A stretch of 64,000 nucleotides of DNA from Microbacterium sp. LWH13-1.2 (GTDB taxonomy: Bacteria; Actinomycetota; Actinomycetes; Actinomycetales; Microbacteriaceae), in contig NZ_CP151635.1 in the NCBI RefSeq assembly GCF_038397735.1, positions 2,418,001 to 2,482,000 on the forward strand, in the 5' to 3' direction. The position numbers were made by a program, and so were the translations under genes. Shown here in pieces: positions 1-10,427 of this stretch (positions within the stretch are counted from its first letter, which is position 1; each line of letters opens with the position of its first letter). Under the pieces are notes generated by a model, which saw nothing but the letters and a program-made list of their open reading frames with translations, ran no database searches and had not been told where the DNA came from.

Positions 1-2
1 TC

Positions 3-431
3 GTGTTCGATGAGGACGACGAGCAGCGCGATCGACTCGTCTCCGCCGTACGCGACCGCGCCGACGGCGTCACGATCAATCAGGCGATCCGCGACTTCTA
101 CGTGGTCGAGGTCGGCGCCAACATCGATGAGCACGGCAACGACGTGGCGCGGATCTTCCTCACCTTCCTCAATGAGACCCCCGCGCTGCGCGAGTACGCC
201 GCGAAGATGTGGCTCCGCCACGAGGATGCCCTGTCGGACGCGATCGCCGACGAGCTCGGACTCCCCGAGCCGACGGCGGAGATCCGCGTCTACGCGCGAT
301 TCGTGCTGCAGATGCAGCTGCTCGTCAACGAGCACGAAGACCAGCTCGAAATCCTCGACGCCGGCTTCGCCGTGCTCGAGAGCGGATGGGCCCCGGTCGA
401 GGCCCGGATCGTCGAGAGCAACGGCCGATAG
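3..431 (+). CDS. TetR-type transcriptional regulator, C-terminal part (5' partial)
   Basis: The visible 142 residues are all-helical and acidic and resemble the ligand-binding C-terminal domain of TetR regulators. The N-terminal helix-turn-helix is not in the window, so the gene almost certainly starts before base 1, and the GTG at position 3 is probably an internal valine. It ends 21 bases before the next gene on the same strand, so the two may be cotranscribed. The family assignment rests on helical character and length only; the ligand is unknown. Confidence 0.55.
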   Translation: MFDEDDEQRDRLVSAVRDRADGVTINQAIRDFYVVEVGANIDEHGNDVARIFLTFLNETPALREYAAKMWLRHEDALSDAIADELGLPEPTAEIRVYARFVLQMQLLVNEHEDQLEILDAGFAVLESGWAPVEARIVESNGR

Positions 432-452
432 GGCCAGCACCCGGAGCACAGC

Positions 453-1295
453 GTGAACTCCTACCGCCAGGACGACTGGGACGCGAGCCCCGTGCATCCG
501 TCGACGATCCGCGAGCCCTACCTGATGGGCACCGGCGTCGTCACCGGCGAGGACACCGACACCCATCCGCTCGCACCGCCGCACTCGCACCCCGATGCCA
601 TGCTCGCGTGGTGCTACCGCGGGACGGTCTGGGTCCAGCTGCAGGAGTCGATGTGGCGCCTCGCTCCCGGCCAGGGGGTGTGGATCCCCGCGCACACTCC
701 GCACACCGCGCGCCACGAACGCGACTCGACAGGGTGCTACACCTACATCGCGGACACGTCGCTCGTCGCTCCGATCGACGAGGTCACCCAGGTGCTGGTA
801 CCGCGCGCCGTGCAGGAGATGCTGCTGCACCTCGGCATCAACGACATGCCGACCGAGCTTCGAGTGCGCATCCAGGCCGTGCTCATCGAGATGCTGCAGC
901 ATCCGTCCGCCGAGGCCGCGGACGGGTGGGGCGAGGTGCCGTTGCCGGCTGACGAGCGCGTCCGCTCACTCGTGCAGGCCGTGCTCGCCGACCCCGGCGA
1001 CGCGCGCAGCGCGCGACAGCTGTTCCTCGCGCACGGGCTGCATGAGCGCACGGTGCTGCGCATCTTCCAGAACGACGTCGGCATGACCTTCGCCCGATGG
1101 CGCACCGGGGTGCGGATGACGCTCGCAGCCCGGCTGATCGTCGACGGCACCCCCATCGGCGCCGCCGCCCACCGGTGCGGATACTCCACGACGAGCGCGT
1201 TCTCGGCAGCGTTCAAAGAGCGCTTCGGCCTCACCCCCAGACAACACGTGGCACGCGTGCGAGCCGACTCCGCGCACCAGCTCTACTGGCGGTGA
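453..1295 (+). CDS. AraC-family regulator with N-terminal cupin domain
   Basis: This 280-residue protein has an N-terminal cupin-like sensor (about residues 30-90, with the His-rich stretch PPHSHPD and the turn PGQGVWIPAHTPH) and a C-terminal AraC double helix-turn-helix (about residues 175-275, including RCGYSTTSAFSAAFKERFG and LTPRQH). Proteins of this layout bind a small ligand through the cupin and act as transcription activators or repressors. The GTG start follows the upstream stop closely. It lies immediately upstream of, and in the same direction as, an iron-siderophore uptake operon, so a role in regulating siderophore use is plausible by position, but the ligand cannot be read from the sequence. 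Confidence 0.85.
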   Translation: MNSYRQDDWDASPVHPSTIREPYLMGTGVVTGEDTDTHPLAPPHSHPDAMLAWCYRGTVWVQLQESMWRLAPGQGVWIPAHTPHTARHERDSTGCYTYIADTSLVAPIDEVTQVLVPRAVQEMLLHLGINDMPTELRVRIQAVLIEMLQHPSAEAADGWGEVPLPADERVRSLVQAVLADPGDARSARQLFLAHGLHERTVLRIFQNDVGMTFARWRTGVRMTLAARLIVDGTPIGAAAHRCGYSTTSAFSAAFKERFGLTPRQHVARVRADSAHQLYWR

Positions 1296-1303
1296 CGCTC
1301 CCG

Positions 1304-1369
1304 GGATGACGGCATCATGTCGATTCATCGACACAAGTCGTCCGCCTGACGACACTTACGCCGTCATCC
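1304..1369. terminator. Long-range inverted repeat after the AraC gene
   Basis: GGATGACGGC at 1304-1313 is repeated as its exact reverse complement at 1360-1369. The 46-base interval holds smaller inverted repeats (for example GTCGT/ACGAC). No T-tract follows. It sits between the AraC stop and the iron box, so it could end the upstream transcript or form part of the control region. Confidence 0.4.
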
Positions 1370-1388
1370 GCGTTCTAGCATCGATCTG

Positions 1389-1407
1389 TTAGGACATGCT
1401 TACCTAA
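1389..1407 (+). promoter_or_regulatory. DtxR/IdeR-type iron box
   Basis: TTAGGACATGCTTACCTAA matches 15 of 19 positions of the actinobacterial iron-box consensus TTAGGTTAGGCTAACCTAA, with both outer half-sites intact. It lies 51 bases upstream of the start codon of an iron-siderophore lipoprotein gene. DtxR/IdeR proteins bind such boxes with Fe(II) and repress uptake genes, so the operon should be switched on by iron limitation. Confidence 0.85.
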
Positions 1408-1458
1408 CCTCGCGCCGCGTTGACGCGGCACACCCTCCCCTCTCTCTGAAGGAGAATC

Positions 1459-2526
1459 ATGACGCACGCTTCTGCGCGCCCGAAGATCCGCCGTAATGCC
1501 GCGCTCGTCGCGGCGGCACTGGCCGCCGCCCTCACGCTCGCGGGGTGCTCGGCATCCGGCGAGTCCACCGACTCGGCCTCGACCGCAGCCTCGGCCGACA
1601 GCGTGGTCATCGAGCACGCCCATGGCGAGACGGTCATTCCCGAGAAGCCGCAGCGCATCGTCACCCTCGGCTGGATGACGCCCGACATCGTCGCCGCGCT
1701 CGGCACGAACCCGGTGGGCATGGAGGAGGTCTGGGGTGCGGACGAGAGCGGATACCAGCCCTGGTTCGAGGACTTCGTCACCGAGGAGTACGGCGAGACT
1801 CCCGAGATCATCCCGTTCACGGACGACGGTCCCAACTACGAGGCGATCAAGGCACTCAAGCCCGACCTCATCCTGAGTCTCTACTCGGGGATCACCGATG
1901 TCGAGTACGAGCGTCTGACCGAGATCGCCCCGACCGTGCCCTACATCGAGCGCGCGTGGGACCCGAGCACCTGGGAGGACATGACCCGCACGATCGGCAA
2001 GGCGATGTCCGAGGACGAGAAGGCCGAAGAGCTGATCACCGAGACCGAGGAGATGATCACCTCGCTCGCCGACGAGCACCCCGAATTCGACGGCAAGACG
2101 TTCGTCTGGGGCCTGACCCTGAACGAGGGCGGCACCGACCTCGGCGTCTACCTCGAATACGACCCGCGCGTGCGCATCACCGAGGCGCTCGGGTTCACCT
2201 CGACCTCGGCCATGGACAGCTTCCTGGCAAGCGCGGAGGGCGACAACTGGTACACCGGAGTCAGCCTCGAGAAGCTCTACGACGTGCAGGCCGACCTGTT
2301 CGCGGCCTGGGGCAGCAGCGTCGACGAGGGCGAGTACACCGTCGAGAACAAGGTCGTCTCCCGCTGGGAGCCGATCGAGGCGGGCTCGTACGTGATCTAC
2401 GCCGACGACGCCCAGGCCTCCGCGATCAGTGCTCCGACCGTGCTCTCGTTGAAGTACATCCTGCCGACCTACGTCGACGACCTCGCAGCCGCATTGCAGG
2501 GCGAGCCGACGATCGCCGGCGAGTGA
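1459..2526 (+). CDS. Iron-siderophore ABC transporter, substrate-binding lipoprotein
   Basis: This 355-residue protein has a lipoprotein signal peptide: a basic start, a hydrophobic core and the lipobox LAGC with the acylated Cys at residue 30. A Ser/Thr-rich linker follows, then a FepB/FhuD-type type-III binding fold (VIPEKPQRIVTLGWMTPDIVAALG). It captures ferric siderophore outside the membrane and delivers it to the FecCD-type permeases encoded directly downstream. The ATG has an AAGGAG ribosome site and the gene is the first behind the iron box. The particular siderophore is not evident, and no siderophore biosynthesis gene is visible in this window. Confidence 0.93.
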   Translation: MTHASARPKIRRNAALVAAALAAALTLAGCSASGESTDSASTAASADSVVIEHAHGETVIPEKPQRIVTLGWMTPDIVAALGTNPVGMEEVWGADESGYQPWFEDFVTEEYGETPEIIPFTDDGPNYEAIKALKPDLILSLYSGITDVEYERLTEIAPTVPYIERAWDPSTWEDMTRTIGKAMSEDEKAEELITETEEMITSLADEHPEFDGKTFVWGLTLNEGGTDLGVYLEYDPRVRITEALGFTSTSAMDSFLASAEGDNWYTGVSLEKLYDVQADLFAAWGSSVDEGEYTVENKVVSRWEPIEAGSYVIYADDAQASAISAPTVLSLKYILPTYVDDLAAALQGEPTIAGE

Positions 2527-3608
2527 TCCGAGAGATGTCCCTGGCGACGGAAGACGGCACGGACGTCTCGATCACGGGCGCGGGGAGTCGTGCAGACGAC
2601 TCCCCGCGTCGCAACGGGACGTTGGTGGCTGGGCTGGTCGCAGCGGCCATCGTGCTGGCCGCCGCCGCCATCGCCTCGCTCGCGATCGGCAATCGCGCGA
2701 TCGACCCGGTGACGGTTCTGCACGCGGTCTTCGCCTACGACGACGAGAACCCGCTGCACCTGATGGTGATGGAGCTGCGCGTCCCGCGCACGCTGCTCGG
2801 CATCGTCGTGGGCGCGGCGCTCGCCGTCTGCGGCGGACTGATCCAGGCGTTCACCCGCAACCCCCTGGCCGACCCCGGCATCCTGGGCGTGAACGCCGGG
2901 GCGTCGTTCGCCGTGACCTTCGCGGTGGGGATCCTCGGCGTGACCACCCCCGGTGCCTACGTGCCCTTCGCGCTGCTCGGCGCCTTCGTCCTCACCGTCC
3001 TCGTCTACGTGCTCGGCTCGTTCGGACGCTCGGGCGCGACGCCGATGAAGCTGACCCTCGCCGGCGTCGCGCTCGGGGCGGCGTTCACCGGCTTCACCAC
3101 CGCGATCGTGCTGCGCGACCTCGGCACACTGCAGGTCATGCGCTTCTGGGGAGTCGGATCCATCGGCGGACGCACGCTCGACCAGCTCGCCTGGGCCGCA
3201 CCGCTCATCGTGATCGGCCTCATCATCGCGCTGCTGTGCGCACGCTCTCTCAACGCCCTCGCCCTCGGCGATGACCTGGCGCAGGCACTCGGTGCTCGCG
3301 TGCGCGTGACCCGAGTGCTGGTCATCATCGCCGTCACCATCCTCGCCGGCACGAGCGTCGCCGCGGCCGGCCCCATCGCCTTCGTCGGCCTGATGATCCC
3401 GCACGTCGTGCGCTGGTTCACCGGGCCCGATCAACGCTGGGTGCTCACCTACTCGATGATCGTCGGGCCGGCCTTCCTGCTGCTCGCCGATATCCTCGGT
3501 CGCATCGTGCTGCCCAGCGGCGAACTCCGCGTCGGCATCGTCACGGCGCTGCTCGGAGCACCGATCCTGATCGTCCTCGTCCGTCGCAAGCGGGTGAGCG
3601 GACTGTGA
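2523..3608 (+). CDS. FecCD-family iron-siderophore ABC permease (first subunit)
   Basis: A BtuC/FecCD-type permease with about nine or ten hydrophobic segments. Family hallmarks are visible: the motif RVPRTLLGIVVGAALAVCGG early on, TRNPLADPGILGVNAGA, and the C-terminal stretch AGPIAFVGLMIPHVVRW that contacts the ATPase. I chose the GTG at 2523, which overlaps the upstream stop as GTGA and suggests translational coupling. An ATG at 2535 would shorten the protein by four residues and has no better ribosome site. It should pair with the next permease to form the transmembrane channel. Confidence 0.9.
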   Translation: MIREMSLATEDGTDVSITGAGSRADDSPRRNGTLVAGLVAAAIVLAAAAIASLAIGNRAIDPVTVLHAVFAYDDENPLHLMVMELRVPRTLLGIVVGAALAVCGGLIQAFTRNPLADPGILGVNAGASFAVTFAVGILGVTTPGAYVPFALLGAFVLTVLVYVLGSFGRSGATPMKLTLAGVALGAAFTGFTTAIVLRDLGTLQVMRFWGVGSIGGRTLDQLAWAAPLIVIGLIIALLCARSLNALALGDDLAQALGARVRVTRVLVIIAVTILAGTSVAAAGPIAFVGLMIPHVVRWFTGPDQRWVLTYSMIVGPAFLLLADILGRIVLPSGELRVGIVTALLGAPILIVLVRRKRVSGL

Positions 3609-4708
3609 GCGTCGACCAGCACCCCTTCGACCAGCTGGCCGCGGCCGAGCGAGACCCCGACTTCACCCCCGTCGATCACGGTCGACGCCTCTTCCGCATC
3701 GAGACCGCCCGCGTCGCCGCGCTCATCCCCGTGCGCTCGGTGGTGGTGTGCGCGGTGCTCGTCGTCGTGATCATCGCGGCCGGTCTCGCGTCGATGACGA
3801 TCGGCGCCTACGAGGTCGACTTCGCGTCTGTGCTCCGTGCGATCTTCGACCCGTCATCCGACCCCGACATCCGTCAGGTGGTGTTCGAATGGCGACTGCC
3901 TCGCGTGCTGTTCGCCGTGCTGTGCGGTGCGGCGTTGGCCCTCGCCGGCGGCATCTTCCAATCGCTCACCCGCAACCCGCTCGGCTCCCCCGACATCATC
4001 GGCTTCGGAGTGGGCGCGCAGTTCGGCGTGACGCTGATGATGGTCGTTCTCGAGCTGAACACGTACATGTTCAAGGCGGTCGGCGCGCTCGTCGGCGGTC
4101 TGTTCACCGCCCTGCTCGTCTACGTGCTCGCGAACAGGAACACGCTGTCGTCCTTCCGACTGATCATCGTCGGGATCGGCGTCTCGGCGGGGCTCGGCTC
4201 GCTCACCTCGTGGATCCTGATCTCGGTGAGTGTCGAGAAGGCCATGATGGCGGCGACGTGGGGCGCGGGCTCCCTGGCATCCCTCGGGTTCGACCAGCTT
4301 CTCCCCGCCGCGATCGTCTTCACGGCCGTCACTCTCGCCTCGGTGCCGCTGAACCGCACCTTGCCGGTGCTCGAGATGGGCGACGACGCGGCGACCGCTC
4401 TCGGCATCAGCCCCGGCCGCACGCGCCTCGCCGCGATGGTCTTCGGGGTGGCGCTCGTCGCCCTCGTCACCGCCGCAGCCGGCCCCATCTCGTTCATCGC
4501 CCTCGCCGCCCCGCAGATCTCGCAGCGGCTGACCAGATCGAACACCCCCATGGGCACCGCCCCCGTCATGCTCACGGGCGCGGCACTCGTCGTCGTGTCG
4601 GATGCCGTCGCCCAGCTCGTCGCCGTGCCGGTCGGCGTCGTGACGGTGTCGGTGGGCGGGCTCTATCTCGCCTGGCTGCTCGCCGCCCAGTACGCGCGAC
4701 GCGCCTGA
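3605..4708 (+). CDS. FecCD-family iron-siderophore ABC permease (second subunit)
   Basis: The second FecCD permease of 367 residues, with the same family signatures as its upstream partner (RLPRVLFAVLCGAALALAGG, TRNPLGSPDIIGFGVGAQFG, AGPISFIALAAPQISQRL). A cytoplasmic extension of about 40 residues precedes the first membrane segment. Its GTG start overlaps the upstream stop by four bases, so the two subunits are probably made in equal amounts and form a heterodimeric channel. Confidence 0.92.
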   Translation: MSVDQHPFDQLAAAERDPDFTPVDHGRRLFRIETARVAALIPVRSVVVCAVLVVVIIAAGLASMTIGAYEVDFASVLRAIFDPSSDPDIRQVVFEWRLPRVLFAVLCGAALALAGGIFQSLTRNPLGSPDIIGFGVGAQFGVTLMMVVLELNTYMFKAVGALVGGLFTALLVYVLANRNTLSSFRLIIVGIGVSAGLGSLTSWILISVSVEKAMMAATWGAGSLASLGFDQLLPAAIVFTAVTLASVPLNRTLPVLEMGDDAATALGISPGRTRLAAMVFGVALVALVTAAAGPISFIALAAPQISQRLTRSNTPMGTAPVMLTGAALVVVSDAVAQLVAVPVGVVTVSVGGLYLAWLLAAQYARRA

Positions 4709-4719
4709 AAGGAACATCG

Positions 4720-5504
<785 letters not shown>

Positions 5505-5508
<4 letters not shown>

Positions 5509-7166
5509 CGACCACGCCCCGGCAGCTCTTCGCGATCGCGCTCACCTCGCAGGGCCGCGGGCTCACTCTGACCGCTGCCACCACGCTGCTCGTCGTCCAC
5601 TCGCTCGCGGAGGCCACCATCCCGGTGATCATCGGCGCGACGATCGACCGCGCCGTGCTGCCCTCCGATCCCGGGGCGCTCGCGCTCTGGCTCGGTGTGC
5701 TCGGCGGCACGTTCGTGGTGCTGACAGCGAGCTACCAGGCGGCCTCCCGCCTCATGGTCGGCGTCTACGGCTACGGCGAGCAGGCGCTGCGGCACCTCGC
5801 GCTGTCACGGATGCTCCGGCCCCGCCTCTCTCGCCGCACGACGACACCCGGAGAAGCGCTGACCTTCGTCACGTCCGACACCTACCGCGTCGCCGGGGTC
5901 GCGTGGTCGGTCGCGCAGCAGTGCGCGACGATCGCGGCGATCATCGCTGCGGCGCTCGCCATGCTGGCGATCTCGCCGATGGCCACGCTCGTCGTCTTCG
6001 CGTCGACCATCGCGATGATGGGGGTGATGCGGATGGTCTCGCGTCCTCTCGAGCGGCGAGGCTCCGTCGAGCAGCACGCGGCGACCGAGGCCGGTGCCGT
6101 CGCCGCCGACTTCATGGCGGGCTTCCGGGTGCTCGTCGGCATCGGCGCCCGCGAGGAGGCGGTGCGGAGATATGTCGTGGCCAGCGACGCGAGTCGCATC
6201 GCCGCGACGGCCGCCGGACGATCGCTCGCGTCATACGAGGCGGTGAGCTCGCTGCTCGCCGCGGTGGCCACCACCGCGCTGGCGGGCCTGTCAGCCTGGT
6301 TCGCCGCCGAGGGCCGGATCAGCATCGGCGAGCTGGTGACCGTGCTCGGCCTCGCCCAGTTCCTCAGCGGATCCCTCGCCCACGCCGGGTCGTTCCCGTC
6401 GAACTGGATCCACAAGGTCGCCTCGGCGAAGCGCCTCGCCGAGATGATCAATGCCGATGACCTGCTCGACGCACCGTCGGTGACGGCACCGGTCGACGGC
6501 GATCGCGGGGTCGTGAACCGAGCCGCGAACGGGATCGCCCTCGCCTTCCGCCCTGACCCCGAAGGGTCTGCGCGCATCGAGGTGCGCACGGGCGAGCTGC
6601 TCGGCATCCGCCCGTCCGACAGCGACAGGGCCCGTGCCCTCTCGCGCCTGCTCGGCCTGCGCACCCCACCGGAGCGGGGCAGGGTCGCGGTCTCCGTCGA
6701 CGGCACTCTGCATGACCTGAAGGACATGGATGCCGTGGACTACCGCCGACGCGTCGTCGCGCTGCCGCACCGCCACACGATCGTGACCGGCACGCTGCGC
6801 GAGGCCGTGCGCGGACACGGAGACACCGACGATCCGCAGCCTGAGCTCATCGAGGCGGCTGCGCTGCACGACACGATCGCCGAGGTCGGCGGATGGCATG
6901 CGCAGGTGGGCGAGTCGGGCAGACGGCTCTCGGGCGGGCAGCGTCAGCGCATCGGGATCGCGCGGACCCTGCACACCGACGCCGACGTCGTGGTGCTCGA
7001 TGAGCCGACCTCGGCCGTCGACGCGATCACCGAGGCGCACATCGCTCGAGCCCTCTCCGGGCTCGACCGGACCGCCATCGTGATCAGCACCTCGCCGACT
7101 CTGCTCGCCGCGTGCGACCGGGTCGTCGACCTCGCGGATGAAGGATCGGACGCCCGCCATGACTGA
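5505..7166 (+). CDS. ABC half-transporter with degenerate P-loop (first subunit)
   Basis: A 553-residue exporter-fold half-transporter: about six membrane helices in residues 1-310 followed by a nucleotide-binding domain. The LSGGQRQR signature (near residue 475) and Walker B VVVLDEPTSAVD (near 495) are intact. Where Walker A should be, near residue 364, there is LLGIRPSDSDRARAL without GxxGxGKS/T. The Q-loop Gln is His (LPHRHT) and the switch His is absent (VISTSPT). It overlaps the ATPase gene by four bases and must function with the next gene product. Placement in an iron-siderophore operon recalls IrtAB/YbtPQ-type systems, but siderophore export is equally possible. Confidence 0.85.
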
Positions 7167-8922
7167 CACTCCGACCCCACTGCTGCCGATCGCGACCGGC
7201 TCGAGAGTGCTCATCGTCATCAGGACCCTGCTACGCCGTCACCGCCGGCGATCTGCGGGCACAGCGGTGCTCTTCCTCGTGGCATCCGCTCTGGGAGTGG
7301 TGCTGCCCGCGTGCCTCGGCCGCATCGTCGACGCCGTCTCGACCGACGCGGGCATCGCGGTCATCGTCGGCTGGGTGGTCGGCGCGGGAGCCGGGGCGAT
7401 CGCCGCCGCACTCGTGATGCTCTGGGCCGCACGCGTGCTGACGGGTCTGGTGCAGGATGTGCTGGCCGCCCTGCGCGAAGACGTGTTCGCCTCGGCGATG
7501 CGCCTGCCGGTGAGCACGGTCGACGACGGCGAGACCGCCGATCTGCTCTCCCGTGTCACGGGCGACGTCGACGCGGTGGCCGAAGCCGGTGGCGATGTCG
7601 TGCCGGTGCTGCTGTCGGCGGGCTTCGCCATCGGCGTCTCCCTGGTCGCCCTGACCGCCCTCGACCCATGGCTCGCACTCGCGGGGATCGCGAGCGTGCC
7701 GTTCTACCTCCTCGGCACCCGGGCGTTCCTGCGACGCTCGCGCGTGGTGTTCCGGGAGGTTCGGGTGCGCGAGGCCGCGCGAAGCCAGGCCGTGCTCGAG
7801 GCCGTCGAGGGCATCGAGACCCTCACCGCCCTCAACGAGCAGGATCACGCCCTGACGCGCGTGCGCTCGCGGGCGGAGGACTCGATCCTGATGCAGATCG
7901 AGGGGGTCCGGGTGCGCAACCGGCTCTTCCGATGGATCAACGGCGGCGAGCTCGTCGGTCTCGGTGCGATCCTCGCCACCGGGTTCCTGCTGCAGGCGAA
8001 CGGAGCGATCACCGTGGGCATGGTGACGACGGCCGCCCTGCTTTTCCATCGGCTGTTCGATCCGGTCGGTCAGCTGATCTTCGCGCTCGACGACATCCAA
8101 CGGGCGACGATCGGTCTCGCACGGCTCGTGGGGGTGATCGATCTGGCTCCGGAGAGTGACTGCGCGGCGTCGGGCGCGACTCGCACGGTCGACGATCATG
8201 CTCGGGTCGCGCTGGATCTGCACGACGTCAGCTATCGGTATCCGACGACCGGGCGGGGGGTCACCGACGTCACGCTGCGCGTGGAGCCGGGTACGACCGC
8301 AGCCCTGGTCGGCTCGTCGGGATCGGGCAAGAGCACGCTCGCGAGGGTCATCGCAGGACACCATCCGCCGGCATCCGGCAGCGTGCGGCTCGAGCCGGCG
8401 ACGATTCCCTATTACGTGTCGCAAGAGCTTCATCAGTTCCGCGGCTCGCTCGCCGACAACCTGCGTCTCGTGGCGCCCGATGCGAGCGAAGGCGAGCTGA
8501 TCGCCGCGCTCCTCGCGGTGGATGCCGAGTGGGCGGTCGAGCTCCTCGTATCCGTCGCCCCCGCCCCGCTCGACGAGGGTCGGATCCAGCAGCTCGCCAT
8601 CGCCCGCGCACTTCTCGCCGACCCCGCTCTGGTGATCCTCGACGAGGCGACGGCCGACATCGGACTCCAGCACAGGGATGCGGTGGAGGGGGCGATCCGG
8701 GTGCTGCGGCGTGGCCGCACGACGGTGCTGATCTCGCATCGCCTGGAGCCCGTCTCGACCGCCGAGCAGATCGCGGTCTTCGACGACGGGCAGGTGGTGC
8801 AGCTCGGGACTCACGACGAGCTGCTGACAGCCGCCGGGCCGTACCGCAGCTTCTGGCGCGCCCAGATCGCCGGCGGGAGCCACCGCACCACGGCGTCCGG
8901 CTCGACGGCCGAGTGCCCGTGA
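7159..8922 (+). CDS. ABC half-transporter with degenerate signature motif (second subunit)
   Basis: The 587-residue partner of the preceding half-transporter, with an N-terminal membrane domain and a C-terminal ATPase. Here Walker A (GSSGSGKST, near residue 384), the Q-loop (YVSQEL), Walker B (LVILDEATADIG) and the switch His (LISHRLE) are intact. The LSGGQ signature is replaced by LDEGRIQQ. The start at ATG 7159 overlaps the previous gene by eight bases and has AAGGA upstream; an in-frame ATG at 7138 is possible. The pair would form one complete and one dead ATP site. Confidence 0.85.
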   Translation: MTDTPTPLLPIATGSRVLIVIRTLLRRHRRRSAGTAVLFLVASALGVVLPACLGRIVDAVSTDAGIAVIVGWVVGAGAGAIAAALVMLWAARVLTGLVQDVLAALREDVFASAMRLPVSTVDDGETADLLSRVTGDVDAVAEAGGDVVPVLLSAGFAIGVSLVALTALDPWLALAGIASVPFYLLGTRAFLRRSRVVFREVRVREAARSQAVLEAVEGIETLTALNEQDHALTRVRSRAEDSILMQIEGVRVRNRLFRWINGGELVGLGAILATGFLLQANGAITVGMVTTAALLFHRLFDPVGQLIFALDDIQRATIGLARLVGVIDLAPESDCAASGATRTVDDHARVALDLHDVSYRYPTTGRGVTDVTLRVEPGTTAALVGSSGSGKSTLARVIAGHHPPASGSVRLEPATIPYYVSQELHQFRGSLADNLRLVAPDASEGELIAALLAVDAEWAVELLVSVAPAPLDEGRIQQLAIARALLADPALVILDEATADIGLQHRDAVEGAIRVLRRGRTTVLISHRLEPVSTAEQIAVFDDGQVVQLGTHDELLTAAGPYRSFWRAQIAGGSHRTTASGSTAECP

Positions 8923-8997
8923 CCATCCCGCGCTGTGGACGCGCCCGTTCCCGAACGAGTGCGTCGATGTCCCGGTCGACGATGCCAGGATGGTCGC

Positions 8998-10191
8998 ATG
9001 GCATTCGGGATGGCGCGTGACGTGCTGCGCCCCACGGACTCTCCGCGCGCGGATCGAGTGACGTATGTCGAGCTGTTCTTCGACCTCCTGTTCGTCCTCG
9101 CGCTGACGCAGCTGTCCGCCTACCTCTACGAGAACCAGACGCCTCTGGGCGCCTTCGAGGGGGCCATCATGGTGTGCGCACTGTGGTGGGCATGGGTGTC
9201 GACCACCTGGGTGACCAACTGGCTCGACCCCGTGAAGCTGCCCGTGCGCGGGGCGGTGATCGCACTCGCCTTCGTGGCGCTCGTGATGAGCGTCTCGATC
9301 GCCGAGGCGTTCGGCGATCGCGCGTGGGCGTTCGCGATCGCCTACGTCGTGCTCCAGGTCGGGCGCACGGCCTTCATCGTGTGGGCGGCAGCCCGTCACG
9401 ACCGGCACGTGGCCCGCGATTTCTCGCGCATCCTGTGCTGGACCGTCGCCGGCGGCGCGTTGTGGATCGTCGGCGCACTGTTGCCCCTCGAATGGCAGCT
9501 GCCGCTGTGGGCCGCTGCGCTGGCGCTCGAACTGCTGGGCACGGTGCTCGGTTTTCCGGTCCCCGGATGGGGGAAGGTCCAGCTGCGCTCCTGGGATCTC
9601 TCAGGCCCCCACATCGCCGAGCGCACGTCTCTCTTCGTGCTCATCGCGCTCGGCGAAGGCCTGTTGGTCACCGGCTTCGCGTTCGTCGACAAGGAATCAT
9701 CCGCCGCATCCATCGCTGCGATGTCGACGGCGTTCGTCACTGCAGCGGCGGCCTGGTGGATCTACTTCGACCACGGCGAACGCGTCGGCGCCGAGGCGAT
9801 CGAGGCCTCAGAAGAACCTGCCCGGCTCGCCCGCACCGCGTACACCTGGGTGCATCTGCCGATCATCGCCGGCATCGTCCTGATGAGCGTGGGCGACAAG
9901 GAGACGCTCGCACTGCCCGACCAGCGCAGCCTTGCCGTGACGGTCGTGGTCGTCGGCGCACCGATCCTCTTCCTCACCGGCACGGCGCTGTTCCGTCGCG
10001 TGCTCGAGGGGCGCTGGGTGCGGGCTCAGCTCGTAGGTCTGGTGGCTCTCGTCCTGCTCGCGGGTGTCGGGTTCGTGGGCTTCGTCATCAATGCCCTCAC
10101 GCTGTCGATCACGGCCGCGCTGGTGCTCGTCGGTGTCGCAGCGGGCGAGACCGTCGAACGTCTGCGTCGAGGCCGCCGCTCAGGGGGCTGA
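8998..10191 (+). CDS. Low-temperature-requirement A (LtrA) family membrane protein
   Basis: A 397-residue protein with about ten to twelve hydrophobic segments. The N-terminal motif RVTYVELFFDLLFVLALTQL is the hallmark of the LtrA family, and HIAERTSLFVLIALGEGLL is the second family signature. LtrA was named from a cold-sensitive Listeria mutant; its biochemical role is not established. The ATG at 8998 is supported by AGGA seven bases upstream. Confidence 0.9.
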   Translation: MAFGMARDVLRPTDSPRADRVTYVELFFDLLFVLALTQLSAYLYENQTPLGAFEGAIMVCALWWAWVSTTWVTNWLDPVKLPVRGAVIALAFVALVMSVSIAEAFGDRAWAFAIAYVVLQVGRTAFIVWAAARHDRHVARDFSRILCWTVAGGALWIVGALLPLEWQLPLWAAALALELLGTVLGFPVPGWGKVQLRSWDLSGPHIAERTSLFVLIALGEGLLVTGFAFVDKESSAASIAAMSTAFVTAAAAWWIYFDHGERVGAEAIEASEEPARLARTAYTWVHLPIIAGIVLMSVGDKETLALPDQRSLAVTVVVVGAPILFLTGTALFRRVLEGRWVRAQLVGLVALVLLAGVGFVGFVINALTLSITAALVLVGVAAGETVERLRRGRRSGG

Positions 10192-10216
10192 TCGGGCGTT
10201 CAGATCCCGGACAGAG

Positions 10217-10292
10217 TGGACGCGACGGCGGGAGTCGAACCCGCAACGCCGTCAGATATGAGCTGAGGCCCGGGACCGCCCGGATCGCCGCG
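10217..10292 (-). tRNA. tRNA-like element, anticodon CAU (possible tRNA-Met or decayed tRNA)
   Basis: Read on the minus strand, exactly 76 nucleotides can be folded as a tRNA. The acceptor stem CGCGGCG pairs with CGTCGCG (one G-U), followed by discriminator T and an encoded CCA. The T-arm is perfect (GCGGG-TTCGACT-CCCGC). The anticodon loop is CTCATAT with anticodon CAT at 10258-10260, and its stem pairs at four of five positions. The D-arm is abnormal: instead of the usual 4-bp stem with A14 and A21 it is a CCGGG/CCCGG hairpin with a 4-base loop. T73 is also unusual for a methionine tRNA. It may be a divergent functional tRNA, a tRNA pseudogene or a tRNA-derived regulatory RNA. Confidence 0.45.
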
Positions 10293-10427
10293 ATGGAAAT
10301 GACGTTACCTCGCCGTGATCTGGATGACCAGCATCGTTGCGGGGATTGACAAAGTGAGTCCTCGCGTGTCGTGAGGCGTCACGCCGCGTCATCCGACTCC
10401 GTCCGGAGCGAGGTGTACGGTCACCTC

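Noticed and set aside
7231..9408. Very long reading frame on the minus strand (725 codons) opposite the ABC and LtrA genes
   Set aside because: Its product is Arg/His/Pro/Gly-rich without any recognisable domain, and it lies fully opposite genes with clear motifs. It is a by-product of high G+C in the third codon position.
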